Below the pieces are notes generated by a model. It searched no databases. It worked only from the letters and a program-made list of their open reading frames with translations, and had not been told where the DNA came from. A stretch of 44,019 nucleotides of DNA from Rhizosphaericola sp047606825 (lineage in GTDB: Bacteria > Bacteroidota > Bacteroidia > Chitinophagales > Chitinophagaceae). Every line of letters starts with the position of its first letter. Within the stretch, counting starts at the first letter, position 1. Shown one piece after another: positions 10,401 to 18,308 of this stretch. The stretch lies in NCBI GenBank assembly GCA_047606825.1, contig JASGDY010000094.1:1-44019 (forward strand), given 5' to 3'. The position numbers and the translations under genes were made by a program.

Positions 10401-11956
10401 CTACTGATATGCTGCGGCTGGTCACTCAACACGGCCAACGGCACGTCACTACCCATCGCGCCGAGTGGCTCCTTACCGTCCAACGCCATGGATTCCAATA
10501 TAATCTTGAGGTCTTCCTGCGTAAAGCCAAAAGCCTTTTGGAACTTGACAATATCCGCATGCCCGAGATGTGTAAACATGACACGGGGTTGGGGCAGATC
10601 TTCCAGTTTTATCTTGTAAGTCGCCAGCCATTCCGCGTAAGGTTTGCGGGAGCTGACTGCTGCTTTGATTTCATCATTCTCGAGTACGCGGCCGTTTTCC
10701 ATATCGACGAGCAACATCTTTCCCGGCTGCAATTTGCCATAGGAAACGACATTGCCCTGGTCCATCGGCAACGCACCTGTTTCGGATGCCAATATGATGC
10801 GACCGTCCTTGGTAATGGTATAACGCGAAGGACGCAGACCGTTCCTGTCGAGCGTCGCACCAATCATTTTGCCGTCGGTAAACGCAATGGATGCCGGTCC
10901 GTCCCAAGGTTCGGACAAGGCCGCATGGTATTCATAAAATGCTTTTAGTTCGGCATTCATCTGTCCGTTGCCGTCCCAGGCTTCCGGCACCAGCATCATC
11001 AAGACATGTGGCAAGGAACGCCCGGTGAGATGCAGCAATTCCACCATATTGTCCAGACTGGCGGAGTCGGACTGCCCACCGCCCACGACAGGCAGTATCA
11101 TGTCCAGTTCTTCCTTTGTAAAATAATTGGTCTTGAAACTTTTCTCCCCGGACTTCAGCCAGTTGAGGTTGCCTTGCAGCGTATTGATTTCGCCGTTGTG
11201 GGCAATATACCGAAAAGGTTGCGCCAGTCCCCAAGAAGGAAACGTATTGGTCGCAAAACGGGAATGCACCAAACCAAATGCGGAAACAACCCTTTTGTTC
11301 TGCAAATCAGAAAAATAAGTACGCACCTGGTGGCTGGTCAACTGACCTTTATACACAATCGTTCGGTGCGAAAGCGACGCAACGTAAAAACCCACGTCAT
11401 CTTTCTTCACCGTGTTGCGAATCAAATGCGAAGCATAGTTGCGCAAAACAAACAGCTTGCGCTCAAACAATTCAGGGTCGCTGATATGGTCGGGACACGC
11501 TACAAACACATGCTCCATTTCCGGTTCCACGGACAACGCAATGGAACCAATGCCTTCCTGATTGACCGGCACGCGGCGGTACACCAATATCTCCAGACCA
11601 ACCTGCTCCGCGCAACGGTTGAAAATAGCGCGGCACTCCTCACGGCGCCTGATTTCTTTCGGGAAAAACAGCACACCGACACCATAACGTGTATACGCCG
11701 GCAGATGCACGCCCAACTTGATGCACTCGTCAAAGAAAAATTCGTGCGGAATCTGTATCATCAGACCCGCGCCGTCGCCCGTATTGAATTCAAAGCCGCT
11801 GGCGCCACGGTGTTCCATGTTTTCCAACACGGTCAGCGCATCATCAATATTTTTATGGGACTTATGCCCATTGATGTCGGCCACAAAACCAATACCACAC
11901 GCATCGTGCTCAAATGAAGGATCGTACAACCCTTGTCTTTTAGCCCCTACCTTCAT
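7430..11956 (-). CDS. gltB: Glutamate synthase large (alpha) subunit
   Basis: Catalytic subunit of NADPH-dependent glutamate synthase. Residues 1-19 look like the propeptide that is removed to expose Cys20 (in HDACGIGFV) as N-terminal nucleophile of the class II amidotransferase domain (20 to about 430). A central domain follows, then the FMN-binding synthase domain (about 850-1210) with GEGGED and FDGGTGASP motifs. Cys1132, Cys1138 and Cys1143 in CIMMRKCHLNTCPVG hold the 3Fe-4S cluster. The C-terminal GXGXG beta-helix (about 1260-1480) is complete. 1508 residues is the family norm. HRGASGFEFNTGDGAG differs slightly from the common HRGACG form, which is tolerated. It is the first gene of the gltBD operon. 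Confidence 0.97.
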   Translation of the reverse strand: MKVGAKRQGLYDPSFEHDACGIGFVADINGHKSHKNIDDALTVLENMEHRGASGFEFNTGDGAGLMIQIPHEFFFDECIKLGVHLPAYTRYGVGVLFFPKEIRRREECRAIFNRCAEQVGLEILVYRRVPVNQEGIGSIALSVEPEMEHVFVACPDHISDPELFERKLFVLRNYASHLIRNTVKKDDVGFYVASLSHRTIVYKGQLTSHQVRTYFSDLQNKRVVSAFGLVHSRFATNTFPSWGLAQPFRYIAHNGEINTLQGNLNWLKSGEKSFKTNYFTKEELDMILPVVGGGQSDSASLDNMVELLHLTGRSLPHVLMMLVPEAWDGNGQMNAELKAFYEYHAALSEPWDGPASIAFTDGKMIGATLDRNGLRPSRYTITKDGRIILASETGALPMDQGNVVSYGKLQPGKMLLVDMENGRVLENDEIKAAVSSRKPYAEWLATYKIKLEDLPQPRVMFTHLGHADIVKFQKAFGFTQEDLKIILESMALDGKEPLGAMGSDVPLAVLSDQPQHISSYFKQLFAQVTNPPIDPIRERLVMSLASFVGNSGNILEENADACHMVVLQQPILTNKELEKLRSIDTGSFQAKTLQAYFRANGEPGVLKTGIERLCRYAVDAVQDGFEVIVLSDRAIDSEHAAIPSLLAVSAVHHHLIRKGLRGKVGLVIEAGDVWETHHFACLLGFGATAINPYLAFSSIRKMYEQGKLGTKLELNDLYHNYIHAVSEGLFKIFSKMGISTLQSYQGAQIFEIIGINSEVVNRYFTGSTSRIEGIGLDEIAREALYKHQYAFPKREIPSDLLPAGGIYQWRRKGEAHSFNPTTIHLLQHSTRTNDYSLFKKYSKAVNDQEEKAITLRSLFAFAPTRKSISIDEVEPAEKIYRRFATGAMSFGSISWEAHTTLAIAMNRLGGKSNTGEGGEDEVRYQPMENGDSMRSAIKQVASARFGVTSYYLTEADELQIKMAQGAKPGEGGQLPGFKVDDWIGKTRHSTPGVGLISPPPHHDIYSIEDLAQLIYDLKNANRKARINVKLVSKSGVGTIAAGVVKAKADVVLISGFDGGTGASPLSSVKHAGLPWELGLAETHQTLVRNKLRGRVVVQADGQMKTGRDLAIAALLGAEEWGVATSALVVEGCIMMRKCHLNTCPVGIATQDAELRKRFTGAADHVVNFVKFMTEELREIMAELGFRTVDEMIGQADSLKIRDNVNHWKFKYLDLSPILYRQPDDPDTTLYNTESQDHGLGGILDWQLVQSAVPALENGERVTGVFPIRNIDRTTGTLLSNEITKRYKDEGLPEDTIHYRFEGTAGQSFGAFAAKGLTLELQGDCNDYCGKGLSGAKIIVHPSPSATFNAEENIIIGNTAFYGATSGEAFVRGRAGERFAVRNSGARIVVEGVGAHGCEYMTGGVVVILGTFANNFAAGMSGGIAYVYDPNNRMPSLYNPEMVDLDPLDDEDIQALAEMLYKHSQYTGSTIANFILSDLENQIKNFVKVFPREYKHVLAVRKAALVVNS

Positions 11957-12332
11957 AGTTCTAATTCAAAAAATGTTCAAAAGAATGTGAGATCAAGGGC
12001 ACTAAATTAATAAAAAAATCAATACTAAAATTGAATATTTTTTAACCTTTTTTATGTAAAAACATATTTCATTCAAATTAAGCAATAGTTCTTTGAACAA
12101 AACAAACGTTTATTAGACTGCCATATCTCCACGGCTGAAAGCACAACACTAGATGTCCAACACCTTATACCAATTAAAAGATTGTTTGAGTTAAGTTTTT
12201 CTGTACGGTTTTATATGCTTCCAAGACATAAAAACGTGTATTCCTTCCCGCAAAGTCCCCGCCACGGCGGGAGACTGTGCGGAGAAGAAAATAAATCACT
12301 CAAACAGCTTCTAAGATTCTTTGAAAAAAGTT
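11957..12332. other. Intergenic region between gltB and tRNA-Arg
   Basis: No gene seen. The part next to gltB is very AT-rich and should contain its promoter, but no exact TAnnTTTG is found on the minus strand. A dispersed repeat unit with a GC-rich palindrome sits at 12257-12282 (listed separately). Confidence 0.4.
12257..12282. repeat. Dispersed palindromic repeat, copy 1
   Basis: CCCCGCC-ac-GGCGGG is followed by AGACTGTGCGG. A second, diverged copy at 27682-27711 has CTCG-actatgg-CGAG, then the same AGACTGTGCGG 11-mer; both are intergenic. A family of short interspersed palindromes is the simplest reading. Confidence 0.45.
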
Positions 12333-12362
12333 TTGCAAGTAATAATATAGCGACTATATTTG
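12333..12362 (+). promoter_or_regulatory. Promoter of tRNA-Arg
   Basis: TTG (12333-12335), a 19-base spacer, then TATATTTG (12355-12362): a full match to the Bacteroidota housekeeping promoter. The expected start is 10-12 bases before the mature tRNA. Confidence 0.8.
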
Positions 12363-12379
12363 CAGCCCCAATAGGGAAT

Positions 12380-12453
12380 GGCCCCGTAGCTCAACTGAAT
12401 AGAGTAACTGACTACGGATCAGTAGGTTTCAGGTTTGAATCCTGACGGGGTCA
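12380..12453 (+). tRNA. tRNA-Arg (anticodon ACG)
   Basis: A full cloverleaf can be drawn. Acceptor GGCCCCG pairs with CGGGGTC, the D stem is GCTC/GAGT, and the anticodon stem ACTGA/TCAGT encloses the loop CTACGGA, giving anticodon ACG. The T stem is TCAGG/CCTGA around TTTGAAT, and the discriminator base is A. A34 would be edited to inosine by TadA to read CGU, CGC and CGA. The CCA end is not encoded. It has its own promoter and terminator, so it is a single-gene transcription unit. Confidence 0.95.
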
Positions 12454-12463
12454 CTTGAAAATC

Positions 12464-12500
12464 AAACAGTTATGACGTTTCAGTCATAGCTGTTTTTTTT
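12464..12500 (+). terminator. Terminator of tRNA-Arg
   Basis: CAGTTATGAC pairs with GTCATAGCTG (one G-T pair) around a short loop, followed by eight T. It starts 11 bases after the tRNA. Confidence 0.85.
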
Positions 12501-12916
12501 ATTTGATACACAATTTGATACACAAACGACTGAAACTAATCGCAGATACATTTGAACATTTGCATACCTTTTTTCTCCCGCAGTTATCGCTATTGTTTTC
12601 AAATACGGACACCATCCCAAGAACAATTCATCCCAAAAATTGAAAATATGGATATGATGCCACCCGGTGACATCAAAAAAGCAATTCGCAAGATTCTAGA
12701 CTTTTTAAAGAAGCCAACAAATCCGATGTTCTTTCATCCATTCAAATCTCGTTTCCATATTTGCTGAGTTTCGACACTTTTGGCTTCGTTCAGTATAATA
12801 TTCTACGTTCTAAACGCTAAAATCTGACCTCTAGGCTACCTTCCCCATCCATCAAATTTCTGAAACTATCCGATTTGTCGGGTCATTTTAAGATATTTGC
12901 ATCCAAATCAATCTTT
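12501..12916 (+). other. Intergenic region after tRNA-Arg with a tandem 12-mer
   Basis: ATTTGATACACA occurs twice head-to-tail at 12501-12524, directly behind the tRNA terminator. Such sequences are common beside integrase attachment sites at tRNA genes in this phylum, but no integrase is present. The next 350 bases hold only a 71-codon frame without recognisable features (12552-12767), perhaps a remnant. GATATTTG at 12892-12899 is a near match to a -7 box for the next gene. Confidence 0.45.
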
Positions 12917-14254
12917 ATGGCGTTATATTCAGGAGTCTCCCTCAACATTCCAGAAACGTCCAAACCCAGGGTCATCATCGTCGGAGGAGGTTTTGGAGGT
13001 CTATACGCAGCGCACAAGATAGACACCAGCAAGTTTCAGGTCGTATTGTTCGACAAACGCAATTACCACACATTCCAACCCTTGCTCTACCAGGTGGCAA
13101 CTGCCGGATTGCAGGGCGACGCCATCGCCGGTCCGTTGAGGACGGCACTGAAAAACAAAAAAGATTTCCATTTCAGGCTGTTGCGGGTGCTTTCCATCGA
13201 CGACGAAAGGCAGACCGTATCGACTTCCATCGGACATCTACACTATGATTACCTCATCGTCGCCAACGGTTGCAAATCCAATTTCTTTGGCAACAAACTG
13301 ATGGAAACCTATGCTTTTCCGATGAAGTCGATTCCCGACGCACTCAATCTCAAAAGTCAGCTCATGCAGACTTTCGAATCGGCGAGCATGATCAACGACC
13401 CGGAAAAACTGGAAAAGCTCCTGAGCATCGTAATTGTCGGCGGAGGTCCGACAGGCGTGGAAACGGCAGGCGCGCTTGCCGAGTTACGAAAAAAGGTGCT
13501 GCCAAAAGACTATCCCGGCATTGACTTTTCCAAAATGCACATCTACCTCGTACAGAGCGGCGGCGACCTTTTGGCAGGCATGACCGAAAAAGCTACCAAA
13601 TACGCCTACGACGACCTCAACAAAATGGGCATCGAAATCATCCTCAATGCCAAAGTCACCAACTATGACGGAACCGTCGCCGAACTGAGCAACGGACAGA
13701 AAATCAATACGTTTACACTGATATGGTCGGCTGGTGTCACTGGAGACATCATTCCTGGGCTGCGTCCGGAATGGGTCGAAAAAAACAAACTCATCGTCGA
13801 TGAATTTTGCAAGGTAAAGGGTTCCAAAAACATATATGCCATCGGCGACATCGCCGTACTGAAATCCGAAAAACACCCTTACGGACTTCCCGGCGTTGCC
13901 CAGCCCGCGATGCAGATGGGAAAATATGTCGCCAAAAAACTATGGAAATTCCACAAAGGCGACAATGTACCTCCTTTCAAATACATTGACAAAGGTTCGT
14001 TGGCGACCATTGGGCGTGGGAAAGCGGTGTGCCAACTACCCAACAACAAGACATTCACGGGTTGGTTTGCATGGTTTGTCTGGGCGTTTATCCACATTGC
14101 GTTCCTGGTCAATTTCAAGAACAGAATCAAGGTATTCTTTAGCTGGATGTGGGATTATTTCACTTATGATTCCGGCAACAGGCTGATTATCCGTCCTTAC
14201 ATCCGTTCCAACGACGAATTAACCAAAAAGCTTGTCGAGGAGAATGATTATTGA
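12917..14254 (+). CDS. ndh: Type II NADH:quinone oxidoreductase
   Basis: Single-subunit, non-proton-pumping NADH dehydrogenase that passes electrons from NADH via FAD to membrane quinone. VIIVGGGFGGLYAA with GGGFGG at residues 23-28 binds FAD, and VIVGGGPTGVETAG with GGGPTG at 175-180 binds NADH. The IYAIGDIA motif near 310 contacts FAD. The C-terminal FAWFVWAFIHIAFLVNF segment, followed by a basic FKNRIKVFFSW stretch, is the usual membrane-binding end. The frame is open upstream to a TTG at 12875, but the ATG at 12917 gives the normal N-terminus and lies after a -7-like box, so 445 residues is preferred. Confidence 0.92.
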   Translation: MALYSGVSLNIPETSKPRVIIVGGGFGGLYAAHKIDTSKFQVVLFDKRNYHTFQPLLYQVATAGLQGDAIAGPLRTALKNKKDFHFRLLRVLSIDDERQTVSTSIGHLHYDYLIVANGCKSNFFGNKLMETYAFPMKSIPDALNLKSQLMQTFESASMINDPEKLEKLLSIVIVGGGPTGVETAGALAELRKKVLPKDYPGIDFSKMHIYLVQSGGDLLAGMTEKATKYAYDDLNKMGIEIILNAKVTNYDGTVAELSNGQKINTFTLIWSAGVTGDIIPGLRPEWVEKNKLIVDEFCKVKGSKNIYAIGDIAVLKSEKHPYGLPGVAQPAMQMGKYVAKKLWKFHKGDNVPPFKYIDKGSLATIGRGKAVCQLPNNKTFTGWFAWFVWAFIHIAFLVNFKNRIKVFFSWMWDYFTYDSGNRLIIRPYIRSNDELTKKLVEENDY

Positions 14255-14256
14255 CA

Positions 14257-14288
14257 TTTTGTCCTGTTGATACTTTGTTGTAACTTTG
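14257..14288 (+). promoter_or_regulatory. Promoter of the mazEF pair
   Basis: TTTTG (14257-14261), 19-base spacer, TAACTTTG (14281-14288): an exact Bacteroidota promoter. It overlaps the end of the upstream gene region and leaves a leader of about ten bases before the antitoxin ATG. Confidence 0.85.
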
Positions 14289-14302
14289 GAAAAATACTTG
14301 AT

Positions 14303-14560
14303 ATGCCCGTTACAAAACTTAGGAAAATCGGCAATTCAATGGGGGTAATCATTCCGAAAATATTTTTGGACGCGTTCCAAAGCGAAAATGTCGACCTCAA
14401 AATGGTCAATGGCCAGTTGATAGTCACACCTGTTGTGGAAGAAAATCCAAGGGCGGGCTGGGTTGAAATGTTTGAAAAAGCGAAAAGAAAGGGAGAGCTC
14501 GACAACCAAGAGATTTTGATAGAGGACACTATTGACGACTTCAAAGAGTGGACGTGGTAA
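14303..14560 (+). CDS. mazE: MazE-like AbrB-fold antitoxin
   Basis: Predicted antitoxin of a type II toxin-antitoxin pair. The first 45 residues (MPVTKLRKIGNSMGVIIPK and on) are a swapped-hairpin AbrB/MazE DNA-binding domain. The acidic C-terminal tail, ending DTIDDFKEWTW, is the part that would wrap around and block the toxin. The frame is open to a TTG at 14267, but the promoter -7 box lies inside that extension, so the ATG at 14303 must be the start (85 residues). It overlaps the toxin gene by 13 bases. The MazE dimer or MazEF complex normally represses its own promoter. Confidence 0.85.
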   Translation: MPVTKLRKIGNSMGVIIPKIFLDAFQSENVDLKMVNGQLIVTPVVEENPRAGWVEMFEKAKRKGELDNQEILIEDTIDDFKEWTW

Positions 14561-14892
14561 GGAAAACAATCAGGCAGTTTGAGGTATATTATGTTGACCT
14601 AAATCCAGCTGTTGGGGCTGAGATACAAAAAACAAGACCGTGCATCGTGGTCAGTCCAACAGAAGTCAACAACTTTTTGGACACAGTCATAGTCGTTCCA
14701 TTAACGAGCACTATCAGAAACTACCCGACAAGGGTCCCGCTTACGGTAAAAGGGAAAAAAGGACAGGCCGCCTGTGACCAGATAAGGTCTGTTAGTATAG
14801 ACAGGTTGGGTAGTTTTGCGGAAAAAGTGAGCGACGATGCAGGGAATAGTGTCCTTACAACAATAATAGCCTTGTTCAAATTTATTCCATGA
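14548..14892 (+). CDS. mazF: MazF/PemK-type endoribonuclease toxin
   Basis: Predicted sequence-specific mRNA interferase. FEVYYVDLNPAVGAEIQKTRPCIVVSP is the hallmark N-terminal MazF segment (shown here as one 20-plus run in the protein; key residues are the Arg in KTRP and the Pro-Cys-Ile-Val-Val strand), and VVPLTST supplies the second conserved strand. Both candidate starts are GTG, at 14548 and 14554; the overlap with mazE is 13 or 7 bases, so translation is probably coupled. At 114 residues it is of normal length and looks intact. The target site cannot be read from sequence. Confidence 0.88.
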   Translation: MDVVRKTIRQFEVYYVDLNPAVGAEIQKTRPCIVVSPTEVNNFLDTVIVVPLTSTIRNYPTRVPLTVKGKKGQAACDQIRSVSIDRLGSFAEKVSDDAGNSVLTTIIALFKFIP

Positions 14893-14915
14893 CCTAATTT
14901 TGCCGGGTACAGATT

Positions 14916-17024
14916 ATGAAACTATATCCCGAATCGGCAGAGACGCAACTGGAGTTTGACAAGGTGAAAACCTTATTGGTCAACTACTGCAAAAGTGAAT
15001 ATGCCAAGGAAAAAGCGGCAAAGCTGCGCATACATACACGGAAAGACTATGTGGAACTCGAACTGGGCCAGACCAACGAGTTCAAGAACATCTTACAGCA
15101 ACAGCAATATTTCCCCAACGACTTCACCCCGACCATCGCCAAAGAGTTGAAACTATTGGGCATTCCCGGCAGCCTGCTCACGGAAGAACAGTTCATGCTC
15201 GTCAAAAGGCTGGCGGAAAGCCTCGAAAAAATCTTCCACTGGTTTGACAACGAACGCAGGGAACGCTTTCCAGGACTGGCTTTCGTCATCCAGGATTCCT
15301 ATTATGAAAAAAACATCAACCTCCTCATCGACGACATCATCGACGAATTTGGCCACGTGCGTGACAACGCGACGCCTGAACTGGAAAAAATCCGAACCAA
15401 CCTTTCCAAAAAAAGAAACGAACTCCGCCGCCTATTCGCACGCGCCGTTGCGCGTTTGCAAAAAGCAGGATACACCGCGGACATCGACGAAAGTTTCAGC
15501 AACGGACGGCGCGTCGTCGCTGTTTTTTCGGAACACAAGCGGCAGGTAAAAGGCATCCTCCACGGCGAAAGCGACAGCCGCCGCACCGCATTCATCGAAC
15601 CGGAAGAAACCATCGAAATCAACAACGAAGTCTTTGACCTGGAAATGGAGGAACGCAAGGAAATATCACGAATATTGCGCGAACTGACGGCGCGGCTTTC
15701 GGTATATGCGCCGCTGTTGAAATCCTACCACAATTTTTTAGGACTGTACGATTTTATCGAGGCAAAAGCCAAGCTGGCATTGGAAATGGGCGGCGCATTG
15801 CCCGTAATCATGGACAAGCCGATATTGGAGCTCATAAATGCCTACCATCCGCTTCTCTACCTTTACAACAAGAAAAACGGCAAAGCCACGGTACCATTGA
15901 ACCTCACGCTGGACGCCGACAACCGCATATTGATTATCAGCGGTCCCAACGCAGGCGGAAAAACGGTGACAATGAAGACGATAGGCCTCAACCAGTTGAT
16001 GCTGCAAAGTGGTCTGTTGGTGGCAATGTCTCCCGATTCGCATATCGGTATTTTCAAGCAGTTGTTTATACAGATTGGCGATACGCAGAGCCTGGAATTT
16101 GAGTTAAGCACTTATTCTTCGCACCTGACCAACATGAAATATTTCATCGAAAACGCGAACGGAAAAACCCTGTTTTTCATCGACGAACTGGGAAGCGGCA
16201 GTGACCCCAACCTCGGCGGCGCGTTTGCCGAAGTCATATTGGAAGAACTGGCAAAAAAGCATTCCATCGGTCTCGTGACGACGCACTACCTCAACCTCAA
16301 AGTCATGGCGAACCATACCAAAGGTATCCTCAACGGCGCGATGGCTTTTGACGAAGTGCACCTGCAACCGCTCTATAAATTGATTGTCGGCAAGCCCGGA
16401 AGTTCTTACACATTCTCGATTGCGGAACGCATCGGACTTCCCCAAAACCTTATCAACCGCGCACGCCGTCTCGTGGAGGAAGACCATTTCCGCCTCGACA
16501 AATTGCTCAACTCCACTGAACAGGGACTACAGCAACTGGACAAGGAAAAAAAGGAACTCCACAAGCTTATCCGCGAAAACGAGCACCTGAAAAAAGAGAT
16601 GGCGCAAGTCCTCAACAAGGAACGTCACCAACAAAAAATCGAACTCCTACAACAGCAAAACCAGATAACCGAGGAGCGCATCACCTATCTCCGCGACACG
16701 GAACGCAAACTCAAACAGCTTGTCGTCGATTGGCGCAAGACGGACGACAAGGAAGAAGTCATCAACGGCATCTACCAACTGTTGTTCCCCCAAAAGGACA
16801 AACTATTGTCCAACAAACTTTCCAAAAAAATCAGGGAACAATACGACGAAATCAGCGGAGAAGTGGAAGTCGGTTCCAAAGTGATACTGCGCAAAAGCCA
16901 CCAAGTCGGCGAAGTACAGGAAATCCGCGGCAAGCGTGCCATCGTCAAAATCGGTCTTTTGCCCATGAACGTTGACATTGCCGACCTACGGATTGTGAAG
17001 GAAAAAGAAGACAGTACAATTTGA
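14916..17024 (+). CDS. mutS2: MutS2-like ATPase without Smr domain
   Basis: DNA-structure-binding ATPase of the MutS2 branch, linked in other bacteria to suppression of recombination and to ribosome rescue. The N-terminal core and long-helix lever domain come first (about 1-320), then the ABC-type ATPase: Walker A GPNAGGKT at 343-350, Walker B LFFIDELGSGSDP with Asp423 and Glu424, and TTHY. A coiled-coil clamp region rich in Lys/Glu/Gln (about 520-620) follows. The protein ends after a small beta-barrel-like segment (VGSKVILRKSHQVGEVQEI, about 650-695). The C-terminal Smr nuclease domain of longer MutS2 proteins (about 780 residues) is missing; this one has 702. There are no signs of truncation, so this is likely a lineage variant. 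Confidence 0.9.
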   Translation: MKLYPESAETQLEFDKVKTLLVNYCKSEYAKEKAAKLRIHTRKDYVELELGQTNEFKNILQQQQYFPNDFTPTIAKELKLLGIPGSLLTEEQFMLVKRLAESLEKIFHWFDNERRERFPGLAFVIQDSYYEKNINLLIDDIIDEFGHVRDNATPELEKIRTNLSKKRNELRRLFARAVARLQKAGYTADIDESFSNGRRVVAVFSEHKRQVKGILHGESDSRRTAFIEPEETIEINNEVFDLEMEERKEISRILRELTARLSVYAPLLKSYHNFLGLYDFIEAKAKLALEMGGALPVIMDKPILELINAYHPLLYLYNKKNGKATVPLNLTLDADNRILIISGPNAGGKTVTMKTIGLNQLMLQSGLLVAMSPDSHIGIFKQLFIQIGDTQSLEFELSTYSSHLTNMKYFIENANGKTLFFIDELGSGSDPNLGGAFAEVILEELAKKHSIGLVTTHYLNLKVMANHTKGILNGAMAFDEVHLQPLYKLIVGKPGSSYTFSIAERIGLPQNLINRARRLVEEDHFRLDKLLNSTEQGLQQLDKEKKELHKLIRENEHLKKEMAQVLNKERHQQKIELLQQQNQITEERITYLRDTERKLKQLVVDWRKTDDKEEVINGIYQLLFPQKDKLLSNKLSKKIREQYDEISGEVEVGSKVILRKSHQVGEVQEIRGKRAIVKIGLLPMNVDIADLRIVKEKEDSTI

Positions 17025-17102
17025 TGATTTGATAATTCGACAATTTGATAATGGACTTATACAATACACTACAAAGAAGATACAATGAACACCGCTGCCG
17101 TC

Positions 17103-17122
17103 ATTCCTGCGTAGGCGGGAAT
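17103..17122. repeat. Short GC-rich palindrome of the CATTCCTGCG type
   Basis: ATTCCTGCG-ta-GGCGGGAAT forms a near-perfect hairpin in the gap between mutS2 and pncA. It resembles dispersed small palindromes found between genes in many bacterial genomes. Only one copy is seen in this window. Confidence 0.5.
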
Positions 17123-17197
17123 CTGCTGTCTTTGCAGTCTTTGCTCGATTTCGTCTTTGCGTGAAATCTCAATCCATCATTCTCAATTCTCCATCCC

Positions 17198-17788
17198 ATG
17201 AAAGCCTTACTCATCATCGACATCCAAAATGATTTCCTTCCGGGCGGTGCATTGGCGGTCAACGAAGGTGACACCATCATTCCCACTATCAACGCACTGC
17301 AATCCCAATATGAACTTGTCATTGCAACGCAAGACTGGCATCCCGCCAACCACAAAAGTTTTGCGACACAGCATCCCGGCAAAGAAGTCTTTGAAACAAT
17401 AGAACTCAACGGCTTGCAGCAAACGCTCTGGCCGGAACATTGCGTGCAGGGAAGCTGGGGCGCACAATTTCCGGCATCATTGAGTCAAAACCCTATTGCA
17501 GCCATCTTCCACAAAGGCATGAACGCGGAAGTGGACAGTTACAGTGGCTTTTTCGACAATGCCAAACGCGGCAATACCGGACTGGACGGCTATCTCAAAA
17601 GCAAAGGCGTTACGGCAGTGGACATCTGCGGACTGGCAGCCGACTATTGCGTATATTATACAGCTACAGACGCACTGGAAATGGGCTTCCAGTCCACGAT
17701 TTTATTAAACGCCACAAAAGCCATCGACCACAAAAACTTTGAACAGCTAAAGGGAGTTTTTGAAGGGAAAGGTGGGAGGTTGGGATGA
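17198..17788 (+). CDS. pncA: Nicotinamidase
   Basis: Hydrolyses nicotinamide to nicotinate and ammonia in NAD salvage. The isochorismatase-like fold is intact: catalytic triad Asp8 (IDIQNDF), Lys106 (IFHKGMN) and Cys151 (AADYCV), with metal ligands Asp46 and His48 (QDWHP) and His81 (PEHC). 196 residues is normal. The last 104 bases of the gene and just beyond (17693-17796) are repeated at 18691-18794 with only two differences, behind a toxin-antitoxin pair. The functional copy is clearly this one, because the second lacks the catalytic Cys region. Confidence 0.93.
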   Translation: MKALLIIDIQNDFLPGGALAVNEGDTIIPTINALQSQYELVIATQDWHPANHKSFATQHPGKEVFETIELNGLQQTLWPEHCVQGSWGAQFPASLSQNPIAAIFHKGMNAEVDSYSGFFDNAKRGNTGLDGYLKSKGVTAVDICGLAADYCVYYTATDALEMGFQSTILLNATKAIDHKNFEQLKGVFEGKGGRLG

Positions 17789-17796
17789 TGCGTTGC
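17693..17796 (+). repeat. 104-bp direct repeat, copy 1 (3' end of pncA)
   Basis: 102 of 104 bases match 18691-18794. The repeat runs from the coding sequence for STILLNATKAID to just past the stop codon and brackets the HigBA pair. Confidence 0.95.
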
Positions 17797-17906
17797 GTGA
17801 ATATCTCTTTTAAATGGAGGATATTCGTTGTGGATATACATGAATTGATGGCAATTTTAGACCAATTCCACACCCTGAAATTTAGCTAACAAATTATTGC
17901 CGACAA

Positions 17907-17938
17907 TTTGCACAATGTTCCATTATGCGTTAACTTTG
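17907..17938 (+). promoter_or_regulatory. Promoter of the higBA pair
   Basis: TTTG (17907-17910), 20-base spacer, TAACTTTG (17931-17938). The -7 box is identical to that of mazEF. The toxin GTG lies only 4 bases further on, so the message should be leaderless or nearly so. Confidence 0.8.
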
Positions 17939-17942
17939 CTGC

Positions 17943-18308
17943 GTGGAAGCCATTAGAGAAATCATATTCTATAAAGACTATTTCGATACGTTTTTTGAAC
18001 CGTTGCCACAAAAGGTAAAAGAGAAAATCGATGAAGTGCTTTTTATGTTTACGATTGTGGAGCGTATTCCGACAAAGTTTTTCAAAAGCATTGAGGGAAT
18101 AAAAGGACTTTTTGAGGTCCGAATAGAATATGAAAGCAATATCTATCGAATATTTTGTTGTTTTGACAAAGGTCGTTTAGTTGTGCTTTTCAACGGGTTT
18201 CAAAAGAAAACACAAAAGACACCAAGTAAGGAACTTGAAAAAGCGGAAAAGATAATGGAACAATATTTTAACGAACAAAAAAAGATTAGCAATGGAAACA
18301 AAAAATAA
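17943..18308 (+). CDS. higB: HigB/RelE-type toxin
   Basis: Predicted ribosome-dependent mRNA endonuclease of the HigB (phage-derived Gp49-like) branch of the RelE superfamily. The N-terminal REIIFYKDYFDTFF helix, KIDEVLFMF, then FFKSIEGIKGLFEVRIEYES and YRIFCCFDKGRLVVLFNGFQKKTQKTP (quoted in parts) show the RelE fold with the usual basic C-terminal strand-helix. The start is GTG at 17943; a later start would remove the conserved first strand. The gene precedes its antitoxin, the order typical of HigBA rather than RelBE, with a 17-base overlap. Its base composition is more AT-rich than the flanking pncA. Confidence 0.87.
   Translation: MEAIREIIFYKDYFDTFFEPLPQKVKEKIDEVLFMFTIVERIPTKFFKSIEGIKGLFEVRIEYESNIYRIFCCFDKGRLVVLFNGFQKKTQKTPSKELEKAEKIMEQYFNEQKKISNGNKK

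Noticed and set aside
12875..12916. Upstream TTG start for ndh
   Set aside because: The added 14 residues are atypical and the ATG at 12917 follows a -7-like box and gives the normal N-terminus.
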